Counted from the first letter of the stretch, positions 1-8,414 are shown. The stretch: 25,945 nt of DNA from Deltaproteobacteria bacterium UBA6106 (GCA_002428485.1 DIWM01000024.1:1-25945); one strand, 5' to 3'. The notes: generated from the letters alone by a model not told the origin. Program-made: numbers and translations.

Positions 1-40
1 TGTTGGAGGGGGCGACGTGAGCCCCATTTATAGTTTTTTG

Positions 41-69
41 TTGACAATAATTTTGCAAGGCTGTGTAAT
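41..69 (+). promoter_or_regulatory. Sigma70-type promoter of the TAXI-TRAP operon
   Basis: A perfect -35 box TTGACA (41-46) is followed after exactly 17 nt by TGTAAT (64-69), one mismatch from the -10 consensus. Transcription would start near position 76, leaving a leader of about 32 nt that holds the GAGGGGG ribosome binding site at 94-100 in front of the ATG at 108. Confidence 0.75.
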
Positions 70-107
70 AGAAGAAGTAATTTATTACAATTAGAGGGGG
101 TATTATT

Positions 108-1091
108 ATGAAGAAGGTATTTATTATCTTTGTATCCATTGTGTTTATTCTCGGGATAGTTTCCTTCTCAGACGCGCAGCAGAAAAAGGGGTGGCCGACA
201 AAGGGTGTTACCATCGGCGCAGCCCCGATTGGCGGCGTTTACTACATCTGGGCCGGCGGTCCTGCCAAAGTAATGGGCGAAAAACTCGGCATCCCTACCT
301 CCATCGAATCGACAGGCGGCCCCGTTCACAACACCCAGCTCGTCAACATCAAGCAGCTTGACTTCGGCATGGTTACAGCGGCCCCTGCGTATGAAGGCTG
401 GACAGGAGCCGGCTGGGCAAAAGGCAAGAAGCACCAGAACATTCGCGCTATCTTTCCTATGTATACAACCTATTTCCAGATGTACGCGTTAAAAAAGAGC
501 GGCGTTAAAAGTATTAAAGATCTTAACGGCAAGTCAGTCGGCACCGGGCCTATCGGCGGAACACCGGCTACTTATTGGCCGATGATCATCGCCGAGGCAG
601 GCGTGAAACCAAAAAGGATCGTTAACGCATCGTCATCCGACCTTGACAACCAGTTGAAGGATGGGCTCCTCGATGGCAACGGTCAATCGGTCGGTCTTCC
701 GTGGGGTCTTGTCTCCGCCGTCGAAACAACCCACGATATCGTTGTCATTGGCGTGGAAAGCGATATAGCTGACAGGTTCATCAAAAAGCACCCCGATTTT
801 GCAAAAGGTGTTATTCCGAAAGGCACCTATAAGAGCGCGCCCAACGACCTGACAACATTGACGGTCTGGAATTTCATGATCACCCACAAGGATATGCCTG
901 CTGATTTTGTTTACGAGTTTACAAAAGAGATCTTCAAGAACAAGCCTCTCCTCGTAAGCGTCCATAAATCCGCAAAGGAGGTAGAGCCGAAAAATATCCT
1001 CTATTCTCCCATCCCTCTTCATCCGGGAGCTATAAAATACTATGAAGAGATCGGCCTTAAGCTTCCCAAGGAGCTGAGACCGCAGGATTAA
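108..1091 (+). CDS. TAXI-family TRAP transporter solute-binding protein
   Basis: Periplasmic binding protein that would capture a small organic anion and hand it to the TRAP permease encoded next. The 327-residue protein opens with a classic signal peptide (charged MKK, hydrophobic core 4-20, likely cleavage after SDA at 21-23) without a lipobox cysteine, so it should be soluble in the periplasm. After cleavage, the glycine-rich segment around 34-50 (TIGAAPIGGVYYIWAG) and the STGGPVHN stretch near 69-76 are typical of the TAXI subclass. Length fits the family. The ATG at 108 has a strong GAGGGGG site 7 nt upstream. The fused permease gene starts 32 nt downstream, so the two form an operon from the promoter at 41-69. 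The substrate cannot be read from sequence; TAXI systems are mostly uncharacterised, with glutamate or other carboxylates reported. Confidence 0.92.
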   Translation: MKKVFIIFVSIVFILGIVSFSDAQQKKGWPTKGVTIGAAPIGGVYYIWAGGPAKVMGEKLGIPTSIESTGGPVHNTQLVNIKQLDFGMVTAAPAYEGWTGAGWAKGKKHQNIRAIFPMYTTYFQMYALKKSGVKSIKDLNGKSVGTGPIGGTPATYWPMIIAEAGVKPKRIVNASSSDLDNQLKDGLLDGNGQSVGLPWGLVSAVETTHDIVVIGVESDIADRFIKKHPDFAKGVIPKGTYKSAPNDLTTLTVWNFMITHKDMPADFVYEFTKEIFKNKPLLVSVHKSAKEVEPKNILYSPIPLHPGAIKYYEEIGLKLPKELRPQD

Positions 1092-1123
1092 GCCTAAAAA
1101 AATCAGAAAAAGGCGGGGATATC

Positions 1124-3052
1124 GTGACAAAAGAAAAGGCTTTGGACCTCGGCAAAATAAAGGATGCGGAGCTGATCCGGACACGGGAGTTTGGAAAGTT
1201 CGGAAAGTGGGTAATCTACATCGTTGGCGCCGTCTGCTCTCTCTTCCATCTTTACTGCCTCCTCATAAACCCGATAGACCCCTGGTTTTTCAGGGGAATG
1301 CATATCGTATTCCTCGCCTTCCTTTGTTTTCTCCTCTACCCCGGCTGGCAGGGCGCAAGCAAAAAGGTGCACTTCGTCGATTATATCTTTATCCTCATGA
1401 TCATCGTCCCTTTCGTTTACATGGTGATCAACTTCGATGAGTGGATTTACAGGGTGGGTGTTTTGCCCACAACCTGGGACACAATAATCTCTCTCATCTT
1501 CGTTGTGGCGATCCTCGAGATGACAAGGAGGACCACGGGGCTTGCCCTTTCCATCATTGCCACCGTGTTCATTCTCTATGGATATTTCGGCAGTTCCCTC
1601 CCCGGCCTTTTTTATCACAAAGGTTACAGCTGGCCAAGGATTTTCACCTACCTCTTCAGCCTCGACGGGATCCTTGGCCTCCCTATCTTTGTATCTGCCG
1701 CCTACGTCTATATATTTGTCATCTTCGGCGCCTTTCTCAGGAGTTCAGGGGTAGGCGCCTACTTCATCCAGTTTGCAAACGCTATCGTAGGCTGGGCCAG
1801 GGGAGGTCCTGCCAAGGTTGCTATTATCTCAAGTTCTCTTTTCGGTACTGTGTCAGGAAGCTCTGCCGCGAATGTTGTCGGCACGGGAAGCTTCACCATC
1901 CCCATGATGAAAAGTATGGGCTACAAACCGCATTTTGCCGGAGCCGTGGAGGCTGTTGCTTCAACAGGCGGCCAGATTATGCCTCCCGTGATGGGCGCGG
2001 GCGCCTTTCTCATGGCCGAGGTCCTCGGGGTGCCCTACGTGAAGGTCCTCGTTGCGGCAATATTGCCGGCAGCCATGTACTATCTTGCCGTCTACTTTAT
2101 GGTCGATTTTGAAGCTGCAAAAACCGGCCTCGTCGGTCTTCCGCCGGATCAGATCCCCAACAAAAAAGAGACCCTGAAAAGAATATACATGTTTGCGCCT
2201 TTGGCAATCCTCGTTTACTATATAGCAGTGGCGATGGCCTCCATTATTAAGGCCGGTACGATGTCCGTAGTAGCCTGTATCGCGGTAAGCTGGACCAGAA
2301 AGGAGACGCGAATGGGCATGAAAAAGGTCATCGACTCTCTTGCGAACGGGGCAAAGGGCGCCATTGAGATGGCGGGAACATGCGCAGCAGCAGGTATCGT
2401 CATTGGCATCATATCCCAGACAGGGATTGGCCTGAAATTTGCCACGATACTCCTCGAATATTCAAGGGGCATACTCCCGTTCGCTCTGTTTCTTTCAATG
2501 ATCGTGGCCATCGTCCTCGGGATGGGAATGCCCACAACAGCTGCGTACGCAATATGCGCCGCCGTCATCACGACAGGTCTCATCAAGCTCGGTGCGATAC
2601 CCATCGCCGCGCACCTTTTCGTCTTCTACTTCGCCTGCATCTCGGCCATCACACCGCCGGTTGCCCTCGCGGCCTACGCAGGCGCCGCAATAGCGAACGC
2701 ATCCCCGAACAGGGTAGGCTTCACAGCCATGAAGCTCGGCGTGGCGGCCTTTATAGCCCCCTATATGTTTATCTTCAATCCGGCTATGCTCCTGATAGGC
2801 AGCCTGACAGACATCATACTTGTGACTGCCACCGCCCTCCTTGGTACCTTTGCCCTTGCCTGCGGCATGCAGGGTTGGCTTGTAGGAAGAGCTGTAGGAA
2901 TACCCATAAGGGTTCTGCTCATAGCAGGCGCAATAATGCTCATCAAGCCCGGCGTCTATACGGATATAGCAGGCGCTTGTCTTTTAGTGATCACCTATTT
3001 TCTCAGCCGCTTCTTTTCAAAAAAACAGGTAATTACTGAGCCGTCAAGATGA
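1124..3052 (+). CDS. TRAP transporter permease, fused small and large membrane subunits (TAXI type)
   Basis: Inner-membrane permease of a tripartite ATP-independent periplasmic importer, driven by a sodium or proton gradient. At 642 residues it is a fusion of the DctQ-like 4-helix subunit (about residues 25-150) and the DctM-like subunit with about a dozen helices, the usual arrangement for TAXI systems. DctM hallmarks are visible: FGTVSGSSAANVVGTG followed by a GGQIMPP loop in the first half, and GMGMPTTAAYA in the second. The last helices end in a short basic tail. The start is GTG at 1124, with AGGCGGGG at 1111-1118 as ribosome binding site. No further gene follows on this strand before a repeat-rich gap, so this looks like a two-gene transport operon. 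Confidence 0.92.
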   Translation: MTKEKALDLGKIKDAELIRTREFGKFGKWVIYIVGAVCSLFHLYCLLINPIDPWFFRGMHIVFLAFLCFLLYPGWQGASKKVHFVDYIFILMIIVPFVYMVINFDEWIYRVGVLPTTWDTIISLIFVVAILEMTRRTTGLALSIIATVFILYGYFGSSLPGLFYHKGYSWPRIFTYLFSLDGILGLPIFVSAAYVYIFVIFGAFLRSSGVGAYFIQFANAIVGWARGGPAKVAIISSSLFGTVSGSSAANVVGTGSFTIPMMKSMGYKPHFAGAVEAVASTGGQIMPPVMGAGAFLMAEVLGVPYVKVLVAAILPAAMYYLAVYFMVDFEAAKTGLVGLPPDQIPNKKETLKRIYMFAPLAILVYYIAVAMASIIKAGTMSVVACIAVSWTRKETRMGMKKVIDSLANGAKGAIEMAGTCAAAGIVIGIISQTGIGLKFATILLEYSRGILPFALFLSMIVAIVLGMGMPTTAAYAICAAVITTGLIKLGAIPIAAHLFVFYFACISAITPPVALAAYAGAAIANASPNRVGFTAMKLGVAAFIAPYMFIFNPAMLLIGSLTDIILVTATALLGTFALACGMQGWLVGRAVGIPIRVLLIAGAIMLIKPGVYTDIAGACLLVITYFLSRFFSKKQVITEPSR

Positions 3053-3119
3053 CCTGATCTTTTAAAGCCACAGGGTATTTCTGCCTGCTTCTTCATTCAT
3101 TCTTTCGCCCCTTTTGCCC

Positions 3120-3148
3120 TTGACATCACAGGGTCTCTTTGCTAACAT
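3120..3148 (+). promoter_or_regulatory. Promoter candidate for the TPR gene
   Basis: TTGACA (3120-3125), 17-nt spacer, then TAACAT (3143-3148, 4 of 6 consensus bases). It lies about 180 nt before the ATG at 3326, so the leader RNA would contain the palindromic repeats at 3186-3300. Confidence 0.5.
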
Positions 3149-3185
3149 GATGCTTATTAAAGCGCTGCAGGCGTGAAATGAACTA

Positions 3186-3300
3186 CCCCGCAGCAAGCTG
3201 CGAGGTATCAGAGGATAGAAACGGCATGATTATGCCCCCTCACCCCACCCTCTCCCGCGAGGGGAGAGAGAACAGTGTTACCCCGCAGCTTGCTGCGGGG
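3186..3300. repeat. Pair of inverted palindromic repeats with a GC-rich hairpin between them
   Basis: Two 20-nt palindromes, 3186-3205 and 3281-3300, are inverted copies of each other with one mismatch (the centre is AA in one and TT in the other). Each has a CCCCGCAGC stem; in the second the 9-bp stem is perfect. Between them a CTCTCCC/GGGAGAG hairpin (3250-3268) sits in a pyrimidine-rich stretch. The remainder of the gap 3053-3325 holds only the promoter candidate at 3120-3148. The elements look like dispersed intergenic repeats and would fold in the leader of the TPR gene. Confidence 0.7.
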
Positions 3301-3325
3301 AATCATCCGGATTAAAGGGGATTAG

Positions 3326-4234
3326 ATGGCAACAAAAAAGACTGCCAGACAATGGTTTACCGAGGCATACAACATGAACCTCCTCGAACCATTATCGGAC
3401 AAGTCGATTGCTGCATATAAAAAATGCATCCAGCTTGATGAGAAATTTACAGACGCATACGTAAACCTCGGTTTTATTTTCCTTAACAGGAACGAGTATG
3501 AAAAGGCATTGAAATATTTCAGCAAGGTTGTGCAGCTTGAGCCTGACAGCATCGAGGCTTACAACAATCTGGGGTACGTTTATGAAAAGATGGAAAGGTT
3601 CGGCAGCGCCAAGCAGATGTTCCAGAAGGCCCTCCAGTTAAACCCGGGTGATCCCGAGGCCTTTGTCAACCTTGCCAACATCGCCGATCTCCAGGGTGAT
3701 TACAATGGCGCGATCGGGCTCTGGAAAAAGGCCATCGAGGTGGATCCAAGCACAGCGTCACCGCATTTTTGCCTTGCCGTCATGTATGACAGGCACGACA
3801 TGTTTGACGAGGCCATGGAACAGTACCGGGAGGTCCTTGGAATAGATCCGGACCACGTCAAGGCCCTGTTCAATCTCGGCAACCTTTACATCCAGCACGG
3901 AGAATACAACAAATCGCTGGAGTGCTTCAAACGGGTATTGGAGCTTGACGAAAAAAATGCCGATGCGTGGAACAACCTTGGTTCCATATACGAGGAAATG
4001 GGGAAGGAAGATGAGGCTATACCCGCCTACAGGCAATCACTGAACCTGAATAACTTTCAGGAAGAGGCGCACTTTAACCTTGCCCGCCTGGAATACGAAA
4101 AAAATCAGGAAAACTTCATCGGTGAAAAGGCAGAAGAGATCATGAAAAGATTATATTTTATCCTCTCGATCAATCCGAAAAATTCAAAAGCCCTTCAGAT
4201 GCTGAAAAACCTTGAAGAGGACCAGCAGCCTTAA
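3326..4234 (+). CDS. Tetratricopeptide repeat protein
   Basis: A 302-residue protein built almost entirely of TPR units and expected to act as a protein-interaction scaffold. Consecutive 34-residue units begin near residues 42, 76, 110, 144, 178 and 212, each with the W/Y-x2-L-G...Y and A...Y-x-K-x-L signature; a degenerate unit precedes them and another follows near 246. There is no signal peptide or membrane segment, so a cytoplasmic location is likely. The ATG at 3326 is preceded by AAAGGGG. Its stop overlaps, tail to tail, the stop of the ExeA-like ATPase gene on the other strand (shared TTAA at 4231-4234). The partner protein is unknown; involvement with the adjacent ATPase is possible only by position. 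Confidence 0.88.
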   Translation: MATKKTARQWFTEAYNMNLLEPLSDKSIAAYKKCIQLDEKFTDAYVNLGFIFLNRNEYEKALKYFSKVVQLEPDSIEAYNNLGYVYEKMERFGSAKQMFQKALQLNPGDPEAFVNLANIADLQGDYNGAIGLWKKAIEVDPSTASPHFCLAVMYDRHDMFDEAMEQYREVLGIDPDHVKALFNLGNLYIQHGEYNKSLECFKRVLELDEKNADAWNNLGSIYEEMGKEDEAIPAYRQSLNLNNFQEEAHFNLARLEYEKNQENFIGEKAEEIMKRLYFILSINPKNSKALQMLKNLEEDQQP

Positions 4235-5520
4235 GGCTCCAGTCTTTTCATTATCACATTAAGGATCTCACTCCATATCGATACCGGATCAACAGACGGT
4301 GATGCCGTCAACTGGGGATTCTTTTCAAGCGTCTGCGCGGCCAACACGCCCGCGATCTTTCTCCTGTGCTCGGTGTTTGCAGACTGCGTCTGCTCAAGGA
4401 CATGCGGTGGGATATCAATCTTGATCTTAAACCCGGCGATCGTTGCCACGTCCGGCTCGTCCGGCGGCGGAGGCGGTTCAACTACCGGCGGTGGAGGTGG
4501 CTCGACGACTGTTGGAGGTGGTGGCTCTACTATCGGTGGCGGGGGTGGCTCGATGACTGGCGGCGGAGGTGCAATGTGCCCTGCCCTTGCCTCTTTCAGC
4601 GATGCTTTTTTCTTTTTCTCCTTCTCCGTCACAATCTCTTCACGCGACACCTGAGGCGTCGGTCTTTCTCTGCTCTTTCGTTTCTGAATGGCCGGGCCCG
4701 TCAGTTTTTCAAAGCGCTCACCGATCTGCTTTACAACGTCGCCTGAAATGGCGTCAAACTGATTCGTTTCGCCTGCCTTCAGGCACAGCTTGGCTATCTT
4801 GTTGACAAGCCGGGGCACTCCGTGGTCAGAATATTCCCACAGCCAGTGAATCGCATCATCGGTAAAAGGGCTTCGCGTTCCTCCTGCCAGTTTAACCCGT
4901 GTTTCAACGTAGTTCTTGACCAGCTCTTCAGACTCTATTTTGTCAATTCTATTGTACGTTCCGATACGCTGAAAGAGGTTTGCCCGCTTCGGGTGCTCCA
5001 GCCTGCTCGCCAGTTCCATCTGCCCTGCCAGGACAATGGTAAAGAGGTTCCGCGTATCATCCTGCATGTTCGTAAGGAGTCTCAGGCTTTCAAGATTGGC
5101 CGGGGATATGGCATTCGCTTCGTCGATAAATATAAGCACCTTTTTCCCTTCATCGACCGTTTCGAATAAAAGTTTGTTGAATGTCTCCAAAAGATCGATT
5201 TTGCCCCTTCTTTCGCACTGTTTTCCTGTCAATTGCCCGATAATCTCCTTCAAGAGCTGGACAAAAGACATATCAGGGTTCGTGACAAAGGCTATCTTAT
5301 ATTTTTCGTGATCCAGCGAATCGAGGATCATCCTTAACGACAGGGTTTTTCCAAGGCCCACATCACCGACGATGACAGTGAGGCACTCATTTCCTTCTTC
5401 TATTGCAAAAAGAGTTTCGGCTATCGTATTTTCAACCGACGCATGGGATTCCACATACATCGATGGGTCCGGCACGTTATCGAATGGTGGCTTTTGAAGA
5501 CCCCAGTAATCAGTGTACAT
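4231..5520 (-). CDS. ExeA/GspA-like AAA ATPase with proline-rich C-terminal repeats
   Basis: A 429-residue ATPase. The N-terminus (YWGLQKPPF) and the AAA core match the ExeA/GspA group, known for ATPases that help place the type II secretion secretin or act in related envelope and mobile-element systems. Walker A is GDVGLGKT (52-59), Walker B is VLIFIDEAN (128-136), and a likely arginine finger lies in LFQRIGTYNR (182-191). After about residue 275 comes a charged linker, then four 8-residue units of the (V/I)(V/I)EPPPPP type (322-353) and a soluble tail. Typical GspA has a transmembrane helix and peptidoglycan-binding domain after the ATPase; neither is seen here. GGAGGT precedes the ATG at 5520. 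The HTH gene lies 82 nt upstream on the same strand, so co-transcription is likely. Confidence 0.85.
   Translation of the reverse strand: MYTDYWGLQKPPFDNVPDPSMYVESHASVENTIAETLFAIEEGNECLTVIVGDVGLGKTLSLRMILDSLDHEKYKIAFVTNPDMSFVQLLKEIIGQLTGKQCERRGKIDLLETFNKLLFETVDEGKKVLIFIDEANAISPANLESLRLLTNMQDDTRNLFTIVLAGQMELASRLEHPKRANLFQRIGTYNRIDKIESEELVKNYVETRVKLAGGTRSPFTDDAIHWLWEYSDHGVPRLVNKIAKLCLKAGETNQFDAISGDVVKQIGERFEKLTGPAIQKRKSRERPTPQVSREEIVTEKEKKKKASLKEARAGHIAPPPPVIEPPPPPIVEPPPPTVVEPPPPPVVEPPPPPDEPDVATIAGFKIKIDIPPHVLEQTQSANTEHRRKIAGVLAAQTLEKNPQLTASPSVDPVSIWSEILNVIMKRLEP
4462..4557 (-). repeat. Four 24-bp in-frame repeats coding for EPPPPP units
   Basis: Exactly 96 bp encode four 8-residue units, residues 322-353 of the ATPase: VIEPPPPP, IVEPPPPT, then VVEPPPPP twice. 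Codon use differs between units, so the array is not a fresh duplication. Such polyproline stretches usually form an extended spacer or a docking site. Confidence 0.85.
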
Positions 5521-5602
5521 GCAGTTGACCTCCTTCTATGGTGGCAAAAGACTTCGTTGCAACTATTTTTATCGTCATATATGATAACCCTTCCTGCTTC
5601 CC

Positions 5603-6136
5603 CTACAACTGTATATTACTGCTCAGGTAATCTATGACGTCCTCAAGCAAGAAACGCCTCAGCTTTCCTATCTTGTAGCTCTTTATCTCCTTCATCCTCA
5701 CAAGCTTGTAGAGGAAGCTCCTGCTTATCTGGAGCATCGTTGACACATCCTTGGAGTTAAGCATCCTCGTAGTATAAACAGGCTTGAAATGAAAATTGAA
5801 GGCGGTCTTTCCGCTCCCGGTCTCTTCCATCGATATTTTAACACCCTGGTGCTTTCCGCTCACCAGATCTTTGATCAGGTTCATCGACTGGACAACCTGA
5901 GATTGCTGGGGCGTCAGCTCAATAGAAAATATCTGCTCTTCATCACCTGCGACTTCCTTAAAGATAAGGTTGTCGCCATCATGGATGCGAAAGCTCGGCG
6001 GGAGCATGAGGCCCGGAACGCTTGATATTTCCTGGATCTCCTGTTCCTTCGGGGCAGGTTCAGCAATGTCGGCCGGCATATCCTGGCCCTGCTGCTGCGC
6101 CTTCTTTCTCCTCGTGACAATGGTGAGTTTTTCCAT
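5603..6136 (-). CDS. Helix-turn-helix protein with C-terminal excisionase-like domain
   Basis: A 177-residue protein. The last 50 residues (about 126-177) form an excisionase/MerR-like winged HTH of the HTH_17 type: LNSKDVSTMLQISRSFLYKL, then a basic segment ending in RRFLLEDVIDYL. This is a DNA-binding fold found in phage excisionases and many small regulators. The first 125 residues have a basic start, a proline/glutamate-rich linker and an unrecognised globular part with ELTPQQSQ. There is no integrase nearby, so a regulatory or architectural role is more likely than excision. The gene starts at ATG 6136 behind AGGGGA, downstream of its own promoter (6171-6201), and is followed by the ExeA-like ATPase gene. 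Confidence 0.75.
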   Translation of the reverse strand: MEKLTIVTRRKKAQQQGQDMPADIAEPAPKEQEIQEISSVPGLMLPPSFRIHDGDNLIFKEVAGDEEQIFSIELTPQQSQVVQSMNLIKDLVSGKHQGVKISMEETGSGKTAFNFHFKPVYTTRMLNSKDVSTMLQISRSFLYKLVRMKEIKSYKIGKLRRFLLEDVIDYLSSNIQL

Positions 6137-6170
6137 GATTCCCCTTTTATATGAACATTTTCTGCATACA

Positions 6171-6201
6171 ATTATAATATATATTCAAAAGGATATGTCA
6201 A
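6171..6201 (-). promoter_or_regulatory. Promoter candidate for the HTH-ATPase operon
   Basis: Read on the minus strand, TTGACA (6201-6196) is followed by an AT-rich stretch holding TATAAT (6176-6171) at 19 nt, or TATTAT at 16 nt. It lies 35 nt ahead of the ATG at 6136. It is divergent from the trkH control region. Confidence 0.5.
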
Positions 6202-6305
6202 CGAAAATTAGACACTGCTGTAATTATTTCACCCGTTTATAGCCCATTCCTGAAGTAAACTGCAATAAATGAACATAAGCAACATAATATGGCAACCCGA
6301 AAAAG

Positions 6306-6337
6306 TTCAACTAACAGTTGAATTTGAAAAATATAAT
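6306..6337 (+). promoter_or_regulatory. Candidate trkH promoter with overlapping inverted-repeat operator
   Basis: A perfect -10 box TATAAT lies at 6332-6337, about 30 nt before the trkH start. The region where the -35 box should be (about 6309-6314) is covered by a 7-bp perfect inverted repeat, TTCAACT-AAC-AGTTGAA (6306-6322). No good -35 hexamer is visible, which suits either a weak or an activator-controlled promoter; a dimeric regulator bound to the repeat would touch RNA polymerase. The regulator is not identified. Confidence 0.45.
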
Positions 6338-6365
6338 GGTGTAACATTTCACTGTTGGAAGTTAT

Positions 6366-7754
6366 GTGCAGCGTATGATAAAAAACCTTTTTCTCACATT
6401 GCAGATCATTTTTTCAAGGATCTTCTCGCCGGCCAGGATTTTCATTATAAGCTTTGCGACAGTGATACTCATCGGCGCCGTCCTTCTCTGGCTCCCCTTC
6501 TCTGCCGGCAAAGGGCAGCTGACATTTATCGATGCCCTCTTCAGCTCAGCGTCAGCGGTCTGCGTAACAGGACTTGCGGTAATCGACATCGGCAAAGACC
6601 TTTCCCTGGCAGGCCAGATAATAACAATCTTTCTCTTCCAGTGCGGTGGACTGGGCATTATAACCTTTTCGGTGTTTTTTTTCGGGATGATGGGCATAGG
6701 CGTTTCTTTCAAAGGAAGAGAGATCATACAGACGACGTTCTTACACAGTCCAAAGACCGATTTTTACCAGATACTCAAGTCCGTCTTTATCTTCACCTTT
6801 ATTATCGAATCGATTGGAACGCTTTTGCTTCTTGTGCGCTTTGCCAGAGACTTTCCTTTCTGGCGGGCATTATATATCTCCATATACCACGCTGTCTCGG
6901 CCTTTAACAATTGCGGTTATTCCCTCTTTTCCAACAGCCTCATCGATTACAGCGGCGATTATCTTATTAACGCCACAATCATTGGCCTTATTATCCTTGG
7001 CGGTATCGGGTTCGTCGTAATCCACGAGATCATTTACCGGCTGCGTGGCCTTGAAAAACGCCTTTCTGTCCACACAAAGCTGGTTTTTATTACTACTTTG
7101 ATCCTCATTGCCGGCGGAACTATCCTCTTTTATTTTTTTGAACGCGACCACAGTATTAAAAATTTCCCTTTCGATACGGCTATCCTTGCCTCTCTCTTTC
7201 AGTCAATCACGGCGAGAACGTGCGGTTTTAATACTGTCGATATAGGCCACCTTACCAACCATACCATACTGGTTCTTATAATCCTCATGTTTATCGGCGC
7301 CTCACCTGGTTCAGCAGGCGGCGGCGTCAAGACAACAAGCGCGGCAATCCTGTTTCTCATCATCTGGAACAGGATCAGGGGAAGCGAAGAGGTCAACGTT
7401 TTCAACCGGACCATCCCAAGGGAGATTTCAACCAAAACGATTTTCATCATCTTCGCGTCCGCGTTTTCAGTGGTTTTAATAACGTCGGTGCTCCTCTTTT
7501 CCAGCGCCGGCAACATAGCTACCGTCGAGTCAAGGCACCTTTTCATTGAATATCTTTTCGAATCTGTCTCGGCCTTCGGGACTGTAGGTTTATCTTTGGG
7601 CACAACGCAAAATCTGGATCCCTTTCAGAAACTGGCTGTTATTATCCTCATGTTCGCCGGGAGGGTCGGGCCACTGACGCTTGCGCTATCGCTCACCATG
7701 CGGCCCGATAAAAAGACCTTGTCGTATGCCGAAGAAACGGTTATGGTGGGCTAA
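6366..7754 (+). CDS. TrkH/KtrB-family potassium uptake membrane subunit
   Basis: Inner-membrane, ion-conducting subunit of a Trk/Ktr potassium transporter, 462 residues. The four pore loops characteristic of the family are all present: ASAVCVTGL, AVSAFNNCG, ITARTCGFN and VSAFGTVGL, each with the selectivity-filter glycine. The GSAGGG segment before the last third is the usual intramembrane gating loop of this family. The length and the single-RCK partner downstream suggest Ktr rather than the longer Trk form. The start is probably GTG at 6366 (GGAAG 4 nt upstream); ATG at 6375, three codons later, is an alternative. The regulatory gene starts 12 nt after the stop. Confidence 0.9.
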   Translation: MQRMIKNLFLTLQIIFSRIFSPARIFIISFATVILIGAVLLWLPFSAGKGQLTFIDALFSSASAVCVTGLAVIDIGKDLSLAGQIITIFLFQCGGLGIITFSVFFFGMMGIGVSFKGREIIQTTFLHSPKTDFYQILKSVFIFTFIIESIGTLLLLVRFARDFPFWRALYISIYHAVSAFNNCGYSLFSNSLIDYSGDYLINATIIGLIILGGIGFVVIHEIIYRLRGLEKRLSVHTKLVFITTLILIAGGTILFYFFERDHSIKNFPFDTAILASLFQSITARTCGFNTVDIGHLTNHTILVLIILMFIGASPGSAGGGVKTTSAAILFLIIWNRIRGSEEVNVFNRTIPREISTKTIFIIFASAFSVVLITSVLLFSSAGNIATVESRHLFIEYLFESVSAFGTVGLSLGTTQNLDPFQKLAVIILMFAGRVGPLTLALSLTMRPDKKTLSYAEETVMVG

Positions 7755-7766
7755 GGAGGTTAATGA

Positions 7767-8414
7767 ATGAAAAAAAGAGTCGTTGTTATAGGAATAGGCA
7801 TCTTCGGATTCAACGTTGCCAAGAATCTCTATGAGCACGGCATCGAAGTTGTTGCCGTTGACAAAAAAAGAGAGTCCATCCAGCAGGTAAAAGATTACTG
7901 CACAAAGGCGATCCTCGCCGACGGCACCGACAAGAACGTTATTGATTCCATAGGCCTTCGCGAAGATGACATTGTCATCGTCTCTTTTGGCGAGGACCTC
8001 GCCGCGAGCACCTTGATCACTCTTCATCTCAAACAGCTAAAAATAAAAAACATCATCGTCAAGGCGCCGAACATGGAACACAAGCTTGTACTGGAAAGCG
8101 TCGGCGCGACAGAGGTCATTATCCCGGAAAAGGAGATGGCCGGCAAGGTCGCCAAAAGCATCGTTTCTCCCAACATCCTCGATTACATCCCCCTTACCGA
8201 GGATTACATGATCTGTGAGATCGCGCCACCGACAAGTCTTCTCGGAAAAACCCTTGCGGATGTCCATCTGAGGAGCAAATACCACGTCGATGTCATTGCC
8301 ATCAGGGACACCCTTACCGACAGGGTCCAGATGGTGCCGACGAACTATACCATTAAGGATAGCGAAGTGATGGTTGTGATCGGCAGGACAAAAGATATCG
8401 ATCAGATCAAATAA
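7767..8414 (+). CDS. TrkA/KtrA-family potassium uptake regulatory subunit
   Basis: A cytoplasmic gating protein that binds nucleotides and assembles as a ring under the TrkH/KtrB channel. Its 215 residues contain one RCK-N Rossmann domain (about 1-125; dinucleotide-type loop GIGIFG at 9-14 and the acidic residue D32 at the end of the second strand) and one RCK-C domain (about 135-215). A single copy of each is the KtrA arrangement; Escherichia coli TrkA has two. A strong AAGGAGGT (7753-7760) overlaps the trkH stop codon and sets the start at 7767, so the two genes are translated from one message. Confidence 0.92.
   Translation: MKKRVVVIGIGIFGFNVAKNLYEHGIEVVAVDKKRESIQQVKDYCTKAILADGTDKNVIDSIGLREDDIVIVSFGEDLAASTLITLHLKQLKIKNIIVKAPNMEHKLVLESVGATEVIIPEKEMAGKVAKSIVSPNILDYIPLTEDYMICEIAPPTSLLGKTLADVHLRSKYHVDVIAIRDTLTDRVQMVPTNYTIKDSEVMVVIGRTKDIDQIK

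Noticed and set aside
9..39. GGGGC/GCCCC hairpin followed by a T run as terminator of an upstream gene
   Set aside because: The stem has only 5 bp and the T run begins 8 nt after it; the T run rather belongs to the promoter upstream region.
4373..4654. Plus-strand frame rich in glycine and serine
   Set aside because: It is the antisense of the EPPPPP repeats of the ATPase gene, whose domains are clear on the minus strand.
5603..6136. Excisionase-like protein as sign of a prophage or integrative element
   Set aside because: No integrase, attachment-site repeat or other phage gene is present, and the N-terminal 125 residues are not found in simple excisionases.
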